Source: Pseudoleptotrichia goodfellowii (lineage in GTDB: Bacteria > Fusobacteriota > Fusobacteriia > Fusobacteriales > Leptotrichiaceae). From it: a DNA stretch of 64,000 nt. Every line of letters starts with the position of its first letter. Position 1 is the first letter of the stretch. The position numbers and the translations under genes are program-made. Below the pieces are notes generated by a model. It saw only the letters and a program-made list of their open reading frames with translations. It searched no databases and was not told where the DNA came from. Of the stretch, positions 1 to 8,006 are shown piece after piece. Location of the stretch: positions 1,674,001 to 1,738,000 of the forward strand of contig NZ_AP019822.1 of NCBI RefSeq assembly GCF_007990505.1, written 5' to 3'.

Positions 1-742
1 CGTCACATATTGTATGATTTCTTCCCGAAGCAAGAAATTCTCTGACGAAATTGTTTACAGGATGTTCGGTTAAATCTTTTTTTGTACCGCATTGGATTAA
101 TTCTCCGTCTTTAATAATACAGATTTTATTCCCCAACAACAGAGCTTCTTCTATGTCATGGGTTACAAACACTACCGTTTTGTTTATTTTTTCCTGTAAT
201 TTTTTTATATCCGCCTGAAGACCTGTTCTCGTTACGGGATCCAAAGCACTGAAAGGCTCGTCCATTAGAATAATACGGGGATTTGCCGCCAATGCTCTTG
301 CTATTCCTATCCTTTGTGCTTCTCCCCCGGACAGTTCCGCCGGCATTCTTTTCCTGTACTTTTCAGCTTCCAGTCCGACTGTATTTAATAACTCGTCAAT
401 TCTTTTATCAGTCTGATCTTTTTTCCAACCTTTTAATTCGGGAACAATAGAGATATTTTGCTCTACATTCATATGAGGAAACAATGCAACCTGTTGAAGA
501 ACATATCCCATATCCCAACGCAACTCATGAATATTATATTCCATAATATTTTTCCCCGATATTCTTATTTCCCCCGAAGTAGCATCTTCCAGTCTGTTTA
601 TCATTTTGAGAGCCGTTGTTTTTCCGCTTCCGCTCGGTCCTATAAATACTGTAATTTTGCCTTCTTCTATATTCAGATTCATATTTTTAATACCTTTATT
701 TCCGTTAGGATATGTCTTTTCGACATTCAAAAACTCTATCAT
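1..742 (-). CDS. opuCA: Osmoprotectant (glycine betaine/carnitine/choline) ABC transporter ATP-binding protein, 3' end cut by window
   Basis: Reverse-strand translation from the ATG at 742 gives 247 residues with no stop before the window edge. Seen: Walker A GPSGSGKTT, a Q-loop in GYVLQQVALFPHM, signature LSGGEAQRIGIARAL, Walker B ILMDEPFSALDP and the switch His in VFVTHDIEEAL. The Q-loop/NIS-VVPEL style region and the EFLASGR ending are those of the OpuCA/ProV group, whose members usually continue into CBS domains; that part would lie outside the window. The protein would energise uptake of compatible solutes at the inner membrane. The start is fixed by AGAGGA about 6 nt upstream. The gene is separated from the adenosyltransferase gene by a terminator. 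The substrate is inferred from family only. Confidence 0.85.
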   Translation of the reverse strand, partial: MIEFLNVEKTYPNGNKGIKNMNLNIEEGKITVFIGPSGSGKTTALKMINRLEDATSGEIRISGKNIMEYNIHELRWDMGYVLQQVALFPHMNVEQNISIVPELKGWKKDQTDKRIDELLNTVGLEAEKYRKRMPAELSGGEAQRIGIARALAANPRIILMDEPFSALDPVTRTGLQADIKKLQEKINKTVVFVTHDIEEALLLGNKICIIKDGELIQCGTKKDLTEHPVNNFVREFLASGRNHTICD

Positions 743-900
743 TTTAAATCCTCTTTTCTTCATTCCCGAATTTCACTTCATTTAAAATATATACTATAAA
801 AAGCGTTTCTGTCAATTATATTTTAATCACATTTTTTTATAATTAAAGTATCTATAATTTTATCCTGAAACAATTAAGTAATCTTAAACAATTTCAAAAA

Positions 901-946
901 TTCCCGTTATCGCAAAAAGGTTTATCTCCACTGCAATTAACGGGAA
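901..946 (-). terminator. Stem-loop terminator after the cobalamin adenosyltransferase gene
   Basis: TTCCCGTTA at 901-909 and TAACGGGAA at 938-946 are perfect 9-bp arms. Read on the minus strand the second arm runs into TTTTT, as in an intrinsic terminator, and the structure lies between the 3' end of the gene at 965-1540 and the start of the ABC ATPase gene. The CCCG-rich arms resemble the structured repeats at 17853, 30042 and 59650, but the loop is different. Confidence 0.6.
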
Positions 947-964
947 TATATTTTTAAAAAACTT

Positions 965-1540
965 TTATTTAGTATCTCTGAAAACTTTCGCACTTCTTTT
1001 ATAAATCGTTTCGGGTTTTCCTAAACGAAGATTTATAAGGCATGAAATTACAAAGAAATAATCCGAAAGTCTGTTTATATATCTGAGTCCTGCTTCATTC
1101 ACGGCTTCATCAGCCTCGATTACTGCTATTATACGTCGCTCAAGTCTTCTCGCTACAGTTCTTAATATGTGAAATTCTGCCGCTATTTTACTTCCTCCGG
1201 GTATAACAAAGCACTGTAATTTAGGTAATAGGGGAATATACTGATCCATTCTCTCTTCAAGCCATTTTACGTCTTCTTCTGTCTGCTTGTAAGGTCTTAA
1301 TTCTCTCGGTGTAGCCAAATCACTTCCGCAATCAAACAATTGCTGTTGAATATTTTCGCACTCTTCCCTTATATCCGACATTTCTTTATAATTTTCGAGT
1401 TTTGCAATAGTCGATCCCAACAAAGCCGATAATTCGTCCAATGTTCCATATGCTTCCACACGAACATGAGTTTTACTCACACGATCACCGCCATATAATC
1501 TTGTAAATCCTTTATCTCCGTATTTTGTATATATTTTCAT
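965..1540 (-). CDS. PduO-type cob(I)alamin adenosyltransferase
   Basis: 191 residues, the usual size of a free-standing PduO-type ATP:corrinoid adenosyltransferase, which transfers the 5'-deoxyadenosyl group of ATP to cob(I)alamin to make coenzyme B12. Seen: the N-terminal KIYTKYGDKGFTRLYGG ATP-binding motif, then RVEAYGTLDELSALLG, and the C-terminal RTVARRLERR and YINRLSDYFFVISC motifs typical of the family. ATG at 1540 is chosen because GGAGG lies 6 nt upstream; an upstream in-frame start would put this Shine-Dalgarno inside the gene. No cobalamin biosynthesis gene or B12 riboswitch is visible nearby, so it probably serves salvage of imported corrinoids for a B12 enzyme encoded elsewhere (inference). 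Confidence 0.9.
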   Translation of the reverse strand: MKIYTKYGDKGFTRLYGGDRVSKTHVRVEAYGTLDELSALLGSTIAKLENYKEMSDIREECENIQQQLFDCGSDLATPRELRPYKQTEEDVKWLEERMDQYIPLLPKLQCFVIPGGSKIAAEFHILRTVARRLERRIIAVIEADEAVNEAGLRYINRLSDYFFVISCLINLRLGKPETIYKRSAKVFRDTK

Positions 1541-1604
1541 TTTACCTCCGTTCCAAAATTCAGGCAAAGACTAGTCAGTTCCTGTCAATCAGTCCCTATC
1601 AAAT

Positions 1605-3422
1605 TTATTTATTTTCTTCTTCTTTTATTTTATCCTCTATTTTCTTAATCAAATCGGCAACTTCAAATCCCCCTCTTGCAGCAATCATATCAAGTGTAGC
1701 CACTTTGGACATGATCATATACTGAACAGGATTAAGAAGTCTGTTGTACACAGGTGATAATGTCGGCATAAATTCCTTTATATACGGATACTTGTCTATA
1801 ATATTTCCTATTATCGAATCACTTGTAAGCCCGTAAGCACTTTCACCTGAAATATCTTCGGTTTTATTTTCTTCTCTTTTTATTCTTTCTTCTATTTTGC
1901 CGATTAATTCAGGTACTGTAAATCCTCCTCTTTCAGCAATCATATCAAGAGTCGCTACTTTAGACATAATCATATACTGAACAGGATCAAGAAGTTTAGT
2001 ATATTCAGGAGCAAGTGTAGGCATAAATTCTTTTATATACGGGTATTTATCTATTATATCTCCGATTACCGAATTTTCATTAAGACCATATTCACTTTTG
2101 CTTTCTTCTTCTTTTCCTTCACTGTTTTTAGCAGAATTTTCCCACATAAGAAGTCTTCTTTCTCCTGTCAGGCTTCTTATTCTTGTAACATCCTGCATCA
2201 TCTCGAGAACTCCTTTAAATTTACCGTTTTCATCCCTTACCGCTGTATAAGTGATATATATGAATTTCCCGTTTGTTTCAAGCCAAAACTCAGCTTCTTC
2301 CTGCTCTCCTTTTCTGAAAGCGTCTATTATCTGCATAACTGTTGAAACACTTTCTCTCGGATGGCAGTTTTTCACATCTCTTCCTATAACTCCGGCACTT
2401 CTCGGAAATACCCTGTGTTTCGTATCTGTATAAAATTTTACAATTTCATTTTCATCAACAAAAGACAAATCTACAGGCATATGTTTGTAAATCAGATTTA
2501 TCTGCTCCAATGTGAGTTTTCCCTGCTTTACGTCAAAAACTTCATTTTCTTTTTTTGCTTCATTTCCCATATTATATTTTGAAAGCAGACTTGCCAAGTC
2601 ATTCATAAATCCTGCCTGACTTTGATTCCCCGAAGGAATCTCTGTATTTTCAGGAATTCGGGGCTCTTCTTTTATTTCGGGATAGAATCCTTCAGGCTTA
2701 TCTATCAGACAATAACCTATCTCATCGTCTCCCGGTCTCATTCCTCTAAATTCCTCTTCGGTAATCATTTTAAGAGACGTCGGATAAAGAACTTCTTCTT
2801 CTTTGTTCATTATATCGAGAGTCAGTTCCCATACCAGTTTCTGATGTTCCATAAACTCGTCTATTTTATCTTCATTTAAGAGTTTTCTCGCTTTGCTGAT
2901 GCTGTCTCTGACTGCATTATCAAAGCTCCACATTATTCTCGAAGGTCTGTCAAATCCTTTTCTTTCAAGCATGGAAAATAGCTGATGCTGCTTTCTCGAA
3001 AGATGAATATTGAATTTATAAAGTTCATCGTATAATTCAAGCCATCTGTTTTTTATAAATTTCTTTTCAGCTTCTTCTTTCATTTCGGCGATAAGACCTT
3101 TTACGACAAAATTTTCCATAAGATAGGTATTTATAGGATGTCCTTCAGGTAAATCAGCCGTTTCTCTTACAATTATATCATCAAAAAGCCCTAAAACATC
3201 GTTCATTTTATCGTGAACAGTATTATCGTCAAATCCCAAGTCTTTTATTTTCTGCTCGGAATAAGCAAATTCCGCAGGAGTTATCCTTGTAAAATTCTGT
3301 TTTATAAGTGCTTTTGTTGTTTCGTAATCTGTTTTTCCCTCAATGTAATCTCTTTTTATCTCAGTCATTTTCTCAATCATTGCAAGATCTATATCCAAGT
3401 GATCTTTCATATCTTTTCCCAT
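1605..3422 (-). CDS. DUF438/hemerythrin-like/PAS protein with two tandem DUF1858 domains
   Basis: 605 residues. The N-terminus (about 10-75) resembles DUF438; about 85-225 is a helical, His/Glu-rich stretch like the hemerythrin-type region of this family; about 310-420 is a PAS-like domain with the motif VIGRDVKNCHPRESV, suggesting sensing of a small ligand or redox state. The C-terminus carries two DUF1858 copies (about 447-520 and 530-600), each with YPYIKEFMPTL and PVQYMIMSKVATLDMIA. DUF1858 is also found at the N-terminus of ScdA/RIC iron-sulfur repair proteins. A role in redox or nitric oxide sensing or Fe-S repair is inference. AAGGCGGTG precedes the ATG at 3422; M5 is an alternative start. 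No transmembrane segment is apparent. Confidence 0.8.
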   Translation of the reverse strand: MGKDMKDHLDIDLAMIEKMTEIKRDYIEGKTDYETTKALIKQNFTRITPAEFAYSEQKIKDLGFDDNTVHDKMNDVLGLFDDIIVRETADLPEGHPINTYLMENFVVKGLIAEMKEEAEKKFIKNRWLELYDELYKFNIHLSRKQHQLFSMLERKGFDRPSRIMWSFDNAVRDSISKARKLLNEDKIDEFMEHQKLVWELTLDIMNKEEEVLYPTSLKMITEEEFRGMRPGDDEIGYCLIDKPEGFYPEIKEEPRIPENTEIPSGNQSQAGFMNDLASLLSKYNMGNEAKKENEVFDVKQGKLTLEQINLIYKHMPVDLSFVDENEIVKFYTDTKHRVFPRSAGVIGRDVKNCHPRESVSTVMQIIDAFRKGEQEEAEFWLETNGKFIYITYTAVRDENGKFKGVLEMMQDVTRIRSLTGERRLLMWENSAKNSEGKEEESKSEYGLNENSVIGDIIDKYPYIKEFMPTLAPEYTKLLDPVQYMIMSKVATLDMIAERGGFTVPELIGKIEERIKREENKTEDISGESAYGLTSDSIIGNIIDKYPYIKEFMPTLSPVYNRLLNPVQYMIMSKVATLDMIAARGGFEVADLIKKIEDKIKEEENK

Positions 3423-3551
3423 TTAATACACCGCCTTTTTTGTTTTTATCCAAATAACTTTATAATAAAATTATTTGATTGTGAAAGTTTTTATTTATTA
3501 TGATTTTACCATATATTGTAATGAAAAAGTGTAACTTTTGATACAGTTTTA

Positions 3552-3890
3552 TTAAATACCGGATTGTATTTTTTCTTTATAACCTGTTCCCCATTTATCC
3601 ATTTCTTCCAATATAGGATTTAAACTTTCTCCTATTTCCGTAAGTGTATATTCTACTCTCGGCGGTACTTCGGGATATATTTTTCTTGTCAATAAACCAT
3701 TTTCTTCCATTTCTCTCAAATTGGACGTCAGAACTTTTTGTGATATGTTGTTTATAGATTTTTTCAATTCCCCGAACCTTTTCGTCCCGTCGGATAAATC
3801 TCTTATAATTAAGATTTTCCACTTATTTGAAATAAGTAATAGTGTAGTTTCCACAGGACAGGCGGGCAATTCTTTTTTATTTATTTTCAT
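3552..3890 (-). CDS. HxlR-family winged-helix transcriptional regulator (copy 1)
   Basis: 112 residues, standard for HxlR-type DNA-binding proteins. Seen: CPVETTLLLISNKWKILIIRDL, split here as the Cys near residue 11 followed by a helix ending in KWKILII, then RFGELKKSINNISQKVLTSNLREMEENGL spanning the recognition helix and wing. The N-terminal Cys is the position used for thiol sensing in YodB/QorR-type members, so response to quinones, aldehydes or diamide is plausible but not shown. The gene is divergent from a reductase gene with which it shares a 246-bp control region. RBS AGGAAAGG lies before the ATG. A second cassette of the same design starts at 5401. Confidence 0.9.
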   Translation of the reverse strand: MKINKKELPACPVETTLLLISNKWKILIIRDLSDGTKRFGELKKSINNISQKVLTSNLREMEENGLLTRKIYPEVPPRVEYTLTEIGESLNPILEEMDKWGTGYKEKIQSGI

Positions 3891-3960
3891 ACTTTTCCTT
3901 TCCTCAGATTTAAAATTTTACAGTTTCTTTTTTATACTAACTTTCTTATTGCACCTTTTT

Positions 3961-3988
3961 ATTATACTACATTTGGAAAATTTGTAAA
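3961..3988 (-). promoter_or_regulatory. Sigma70-type promoter of the first hxlR-like gene
   Basis: On the minus strand TTTACA (3983-3988), a 16-nt spacer and TATAAT (3961-3966). The same TAGTATAATA block occurs at the equivalent place before the second hxlR gene (-10 at 5774-5779). Confidence 0.6.
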
Positions 3989-4041
3989 TAAAAATTTTTA
4001 TATCTTTTATGTATGAGTATTTTCGGCATTAGTTCCCTATC

Positions 4042-4098
4042 GGTAACTATAATACTGAAAAGTGCTTACTTTACATTTGAAACTTTATGATATATACT
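4042..4098 (+). promoter_or_regulatory. Promoter with probable HxlR operator for the first reductase gene
   Basis: -35 TTTACA at 4070-4075, 17-nt spacer, -10 TATACT at 4093-4098. Immediately upstream are GGTAACTATA (4042-4051) and AGTGCTTACT (4061-4070), overlapping the -35. Both blocks recur with the same spacing at 5826-5854 before the second reductase gene, while the sequence between them differs. That pattern suggests a protein-binding site (the operator call is inference). Confidence 0.7.
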
Positions 4099-4136
4099 CC
4101 ATATACAATCAAAAATAAAAATTATTGGAGGTAATT

Positions 4137-4766
4137 ATGAAAATAGCAGTTATAGGGGCAAACGGACAAGCAGGAAAATTAATTGTAAAAGAAGGAAGAG
4201 AAAGAGGATTTGATGTTACGGCAATAGCGAGAGGGGAAAATAAATCAGGGTCTGAAAATTTTATTCAGAAAAATTTGTATGATTTGACTAAAGAAGATAT
4301 AAAAGATTTTGATGCTGTTATTTCAGCGATCGCAATATGGTCTGACGAAATTACCGATGAACACAAAAAAGCGACTGAATTTTTAGCTGATTTGCTTTCA
4401 GGAGCAAAAACACGTTTATTAATCGTAGGAGGAGCGGGAAGTTTATACACTGACAACACTTTAACTACTACAATAGCTGAAACTCCTGATTTCCCGAAAG
4501 AATACATTCCTGTGGCAACAAGTATGAAAATCGCATTGGATGCACTCAGAAAAAGAAATGACGTAAACTGGACTTATATCAGTCCTGCAGGAGAATTTGA
4601 TGCCGAAGGTGCAAAAACAGGAGATTATATTTTGGCAGGAGAAGTATTTGCTGTAAATGACAAAGGTGAAAGCTATATAAGTTATGCAGATTATGCCGTT
4701 GCTATGATTGATGAAATAGAAAAAGGAAATCATAATAAACAGAGAATTTCCGTTTTAGGAAAATAA
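4137..4766 (+). CDS. NAD(P)-binding atypical SDR oxidoreductase (copy 1)
   Basis: 209 residues with an N-terminal Rossmann motif MKIAVIGANGQAGK (GxxGxxG) and the NmrA/YwnB-like pattern LLIVGGAGSL near residue 105. This is the atypical short-chain dehydrogenase family that binds NAD(P)H and often reduces quinones or acts as a redox-linked repressor. The C-terminus NDKGESYISYAD is shared with the paralogue at 5915-6544 of identical length. GGAGG lies 6 nt before the ATG at 4137; an upstream in-frame codon lacks an RBS. It is transcribed with a flavodoxin-like oxidoreductase 22 bp downstream and divergently from an HxlR regulator, an arrangement common for electrophile/quinone detoxification. 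The substrate is unknown. Confidence 0.85.
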   Translation: MKIAVIGANGQAGKLIVKEGRERGFDVTAIARGENKSGSENFIQKNLYDLTKEDIKDFDAVISAIAIWSDEITDEHKKATEFLADLLSGAKTRLLIVGGAGSLYTDNTLTTTIAETPDFPKEYIPVATSMKIALDALRKRNDVNWTYISPAGEFDAEGAKTGDYILAGEVFAVNDKGESYISYADYAVAMIDEIEKGNHNKQRISVLGK

Positions 4767-4788
4767 AAGTTTGAAAGGAATGATAGAA

Positions 4789-5298
4789 ATGAAAACATTA
4801 GTTATTTTAGCTCATCCGGATATTGAAAATTCAAGAATTAACAAAAAATGGAAAGAAGAATTGGAAAAATATCCTGATGAAATCAAAGTCCACGAACTTT
4901 ACAAAGAATATCCTGATTGGAATATTGATGTTGAAAAAGAACATAAATTAATAGAAGAGTATGACAATATTATTTTACAGTTTCCTGTGTACTGGTGCAG
5001 TTGTCCACCGTTACTGAAAAAATGGTTTGATGATGTTTGGACTTTTAACTGGGCTTACGGACCTGAAGGAGATAAACTGAAAAATAGGAAAATCGGACTT
5101 GCAATTTCTGCAGGCAGCTTGGAAGAGTCTTATACTTTGCCTGTAAATGAGATTTTATCACCTTTCAAAGCAAGTACAATACATGTCGGAGCTGAATTTT
5201 TACCTTATTTTTCTTTATTCGGAACAGTTCATGATATGAGTGATGAAAAAGTTGCTCAAAGTGCTGAAAAATATGTTAAGTATATTAAAAACATTTAG
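4789..5298 (+). CDS. Flavodoxin-fold NAD(P)H oxidoreductase (YwrO/MdaB/KefF-like)
   Basis: 169 residues. Seen: MKTLVILAHPDIENSRINK at the N-terminus (FMN/FAD phosphate loop of the flavodoxin_2 family), then ILQFPVYWCSCPPLLKKW and the DVWTFNWAYG segment characteristic of NQO1-type quinone reductases, and GLAISAG before the last strand. These enzymes make two-electron reductions of quinones, which avoids semiquinone radicals. The ATG at 4789 is preferred because AAAGGA ends 9 nt before it; the TTG at 4771 would place the RBS within the gene. It is co-transcribed with the SDR gene and ends at a strong terminator. The position next to HxlR regulators fits quinone or disulfide stress response. Confidence 0.85.
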   Translation: MKTLVILAHPDIENSRINKKWKEELEKYPDEIKVHELYKEYPDWNIDVEKEHKLIEEYDNIILQFPVYWCSCPPLLKKWFDDVWTFNWAYGPEGDKLKNRKIGLAISAGSLEESYTLPVNEILSPFKASTIHVGAEFLPYFSLFGTVHDMSDEKVAQSAEKYVKYIKNI

Positions 5299-5385
5299 GT
5301 TCTTGATACTAATTCTTATTTTTGCTTAAAAAATTTGTAGTTATTAATTAGTCTCTGTAATTTTTTTAAACTTTTTGGAAATTTT

Positions 5386-5422
5386 AAGGGCTTATGAAAA
5401 TTATTTTTCATCGCCCTTTTTT
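5386..5422 (+). terminator. Intrinsic terminator of the reductase operon, overlapping the end of hxlR copy 2
   Basis: AAGGGC (5386-5391) pairs with GCCCTT (5413-5418); inside, ATGAAAA pairs with TTTTCAT. A run of six T follows. The stem overlaps the last codons of the convergent hxlR-like gene, so its coding end doubles as a plus-strand terminator. Confidence 0.75.
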
Positions 5423-5751
5423 ATTATAATTTTTTCAGTGTATTCTTTTCCCCATTTTCTCATTTCTCCCAAAATAATATATAGACTTTTTCCTGTATCC
5501 GTTAACATATATTCTACTTTTGGAGGAATTTCGGGATAAACTTTTCTCATTATTAATCTGTCCTCTTCCATTTCTCTCAGATTATATGTTAAAACTTTAT
5601 GGGAAATATTATTCAAAGATTTTTTCAGTTCCCCAAATCTTTTTATTCCTTCAAATAATTCCTTTATAATCAGCACTTTCCATTTATTTGAAATTAACGT
5701 TAAAGTGGTTTCCACATAACAATTCGGTAATTTATTTTTATTCAATTTCAT
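5401..5751 (-). CDS. HxlR-family winged-helix transcriptional regulator (copy 2)
   Basis: 116 residues, paralogous to the protein at 3552-3890: the same N-terminal pattern with CYVETTLTLISNKWKVLII, followed by KRFGELKKSLNNISHK and REMEEDRLIMRKVYPE. The Cys near residue 11 is conserved in both copies. RBS GGAAGGA precedes the ATG at 5751. It is divergent from a second SDR reductase gene. The C-terminal tail KIIIKKGDEK is extra and is encoded within the terminator of the preceding operon. It probably regulates the 5826-5882 promoter; cross-talk with copy 1 is possible because both operators look alike. Confidence 0.88.
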   Translation of the reverse strand: MKLNKNKLPNCYVETTLTLISNKWKVLIIKELFEGIKRFGELKKSLNNISHKVLTYNLREMEEDRLIMRKVYPEIPPKVEYMLTDTGKSLYIILGEMRKWGKEYTEKIIIKKGDEK

Positions 5752-5825
5752 TACTATCCTTCCTTTCTTTTTTATTATACTATATTTTTCAGATTATAAA
5801 CAATTATATTTATCAGTATCAATTT

Positions 5826-5882
5826 GGTAACTATAGAACAAAAAAGTGCTTACTTTACATCTAAAGTTCCATAATATATAAT
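5826..5882 (+). promoter_or_regulatory. Promoter with probable HxlR operator for the second reductase gene
   Basis: -35 TTTACA at 5854-5859, 17-nt spacer and a consensus -10 TATAAT at 5877-5882. GGTAACTATA (5826-5835) and AGTGCTTACT (5845-5854) repeat the blocks found at 4042-4070 with the same 9-nt separation. Confidence 0.7.
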
Positions 5883-5914
5883 TTATCTATATAACTAAAG
5901 AAAAAGAGATTATT

Positions 5915-6544
5915 ATGAAAATAGCAATTATAGGAGCAAACGGAAAAGTAGGAAAACAAATCGTAAAAGAGGCTCTTAACAAAAAGCACGATGTAACAGT
6001 GATAGTTCGGAATGAAAATCAAAGCGAGGCAAACAAAATAATTCAAAAAGATTTATTCGACCTGAAAATGTCCGATTTATCAAATTTTGATGCTGTAATC
6101 AATGCTGCCGCATTTTGGACACCTGAAACATTATCCGATTATACAAAGTCATTGAAATATTTAAGCGACATATTATCAGGAAAGAACATCTACTTACTGA
6201 TTGTTGGAGGAACAGGAAGTTTATTTGTTGATAAAGAACATAAAGTTCAGTTATATCAAACTTCTGATTATCCTGAAAAATATAGACCTCTAGCAGCTGC
6301 TAAATCAGAAAGTTTTAACGAACTTCTTAAAAGAAATGATATTTTATGGACTTATGTCTGTCCTCCCAAAAATTTTGACGAAAAAGGGAAAAGAACAGGA
6401 AAATATTTATTGAGGGGAGACGAATTTACTTTAAATGATAAAGGAGAAAGTTATATAAGTTATGCGGATTTTGCAGTCGCTCTGATTGATGAAGCTGAAA
6501 AAAGAGAGCATAACAGACAAAAGATTTCTATTTTAGGAATCTAA
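5915..6544 (+). CDS. NAD(P)-binding atypical SDR oxidoreductase (copy 2)
   Basis: 209 residues, same length as the protein at 4137-4766 and about half identical to it by eye. Seen: Rossmann motif MKIAIIGANGKVGK, IYLLIVGGTGSL near residue 105 and the shared NDKGESYISYAD near the C-terminus. The RBS is weak (AAGAGA about 6 nt before the ATG). Unlike copy 1 it has no flavodoxin-like partner downstream and is followed by a 12-bp perfect stem-loop. The cassette looks like an old tandem duplication of regulator plus reductase, diverged enough to have taken different inducers or substrates (inference). Confidence 0.83.
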   Translation: MKIAIIGANGKVGKQIVKEALNKKHDVTVIVRNENQSEANKIIQKDLFDLKMSDLSNFDAVINAAAFWTPETLSDYTKSLKYLSDILSGKNIYLLIVGGTGSLFVDKEHKVQLYQTSDYPEKYRPLAAAKSESFNELLKRNDILWTYVCPPKNFDEKGKRTGKYLLRGDEFTLNDKGESYISYADFAVALIDEAEKREHNRQKISILGI

Positions 6545-6561
6545 ACGTAAATTACAAACTA

Positions 6562-6612
6562 AAAGGAACTTTCAAAACAGATATTATTTCTATTTTTAAA
6601 GAAAGTTCCTTT
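6562..6612. terminator. Long perfect stem-loop between convergent operons
   Basis: AAAGGAACTTTC (6562-6573) and GAAAGTTCCTTT (6601-6612) are 12-bp perfect arms around a 27-nt AT-rich loop. It lies 17 bp after the second reductase gene and in front of the 3' end of the yhfW-like gene, so it can end transcription arriving from either side. Confidence 0.6.
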
Positions 6613-6770
6613 GTTTCTATTATTCAGTTTTAATTTAGCAGAACAGAACTTATTGAATTTCTGAATTTTCATAATACATTTCTTTCCATTATTTACTATA
6701 TTTTCATTTAATCTATTGACATATAAGCTCTATATTTTATTATGATGTTATTTTCCCGATAGACTTGTAT

Positions 6771-7985
6771 TTATTCAAGAATACCCAAAAAGCTCTTCCC
6801 GTTTTCAGGCATTTCGACTTTAAAGTAATCCGCGACCGTTGCTCCGATATCGGACATTGTCTCTCTATGACCTATATTTATTCCTTCCAATCTTTTTTTA
6901 TAAATCAGTATCGGTACATTTTCTCTTGTATGTTGCGAATGCCCTATTGTCGGGTCATTTCCATGATCGGCAGTAATTACAAGTATGTCCTTTTCATTCA
7001 GTTTTTCGATGATTTTACCGATATATTTATCACTTATTTGTAGTATCTGTGCATATCTTTCAGCATTTTCAGCATGTCCTGCAAGGTCCGTTTCCTGAAT
7101 ATTCACAGCTATAAAGCCTTTTTTCATCTTATCTATTTCAGAAAGAGTAATATCAAATATTTTTGAAGTGTCTACAAGATTTATGAAACTTTTTCCCTGT
7201 TCGTTAAAAACAATATCCGCTACTTTTCCTACCAGTACTACAGGTATTCCTGCTTTTCCCAGTATTGTCGGAACCTGAGTTTCAGGATCTATTCCATATC
7301 CTAAATGTCTTACCATATATCCTTTTTCATAAACTTTAGATTTAGGAGCATTTATTCCTATATATTTCCCTTCTTTTTCTTCGGCAGCAGCCTTTATACT
7401 TTCTATTGTAGCCTCTGTTCCTCCGAACACTATTACTCTTTCGACTTCTACTATTTTTCTTACGATTTGAGCTATTTTCAGTTCTTCTTCAAAAGAAATC
7501 TTCTGAAAAGTAGTTGTTACATTGTACACCTGTCCAAGATCGGTTTCCAGATTATCTCCTACAGCTACACAATCATTTACCCATAAATACTTAACTTCTT
7601 TACCCACCTTTTCGACTTTGTATCCTTCTTTTGTCAACTCGTCAAAAACCCTGTCAATATAATAACTGAAGGGGGCTATGAGCGGTTTTACAGGCCGTGT
7701 TCCCATTATTTCCTGATGTCCCAAAAATGTATCTCCTCCGTGATGCATAAGTTTTGCTCTTCCGAACACTGCCTTGGGATTCATTTTCATTTTGCCATAA
7801 TCTTCGCCCAAAGCATTCATCAAGCCTAATCTTTCAAGATTTTCAAGTTTCAAATCGGAAACCTTGTCTATTATATGTTTACAAGTATTTGCTCCGTAAT
7901 CTCTCGGTCTCACTTCCAAAACATCGTCCATATAGCCTACTCCGTAACTGTCCAGTACAATAACTATAAATCTTCCCTGCTCCAT
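6771..7985 (-). CDS. yhfW: YhfW-like phosphopentomutase-family metalloenzyme
   Basis: 404 residues of the alkaline-phosphatase superfamily, closest in pattern to phosphopentomutase DeoB. Seen: N-terminal FIVIVLDSYGVG (first metal ligand Asp), GGDTFLGHQEIMG with the nucleophile-type Thr at residue 86 (DeoB has the similar GKDT-GHWE-MG), and C-terminal VITADHGNDPTIGHSQHTR with metal-binding Asp, His and His. Position in a yhfX-yhfS-php-yhfT-yhfU-yhfY-yhfZ cluster argues for the YhfW subgroup, of unknown substrate, rather than housekeeping DeoB. It is the last gene of the operon; RBS GAGGT precedes the ATG. A sugar-phosphate mutase or phosphatase reaction is inference. Confidence 0.85.
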   Translation of the reverse strand: MEQGRFIVIVLDSYGVGYMDDVLEVRPRDYGANTCKHIIDKVSDLKLENLERLGLMNALGEDYGKMKMNPKAVFGRAKLMHHGGDTFLGHQEIMGTRPVKPLIAPFSYYIDRVFDELTKEGYKVEKVGKEVKYLWVNDCVAVGDNLETDLGQVYNVTTTFQKISFEEELKIAQIVRKIVEVERVIVFGGTEATIESIKAAAEEKEGKYIGINAPKSKVYEKGYMVRHLGYGIDPETQVPTILGKAGIPVVLVGKVADIVFNEQGKSFINLVDTSKIFDITLSEIDKMKKGFIAVNIQETDLAGHAENAERYAQILQISDKYIGKIIEKLNEKDILVITADHGNDPTIGHSQHTRENVPILIYKKRLEGINIGHRETMSDIGATVADYFKVEMPENGKSFLGILE

Positions 7986-8006
7986 TTTTTCTACCTCTGT
8001 TCTATT

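Noticed and set aside
1605-2100. Collapsed or duplicated assembly in the DUF1858 repeats
   Set aside because: The repeats are alike in protein but differ at many third positions and in linkers.
6771-7985. Housekeeping phosphopentomutase (deoB) in a nucleoside operon
   Set aside because: Sequence motifs allow it, but no nucleoside phosphorylase, deoC or cdd gene is near and the neighbours are the yhf set, so YhfW is the better call.
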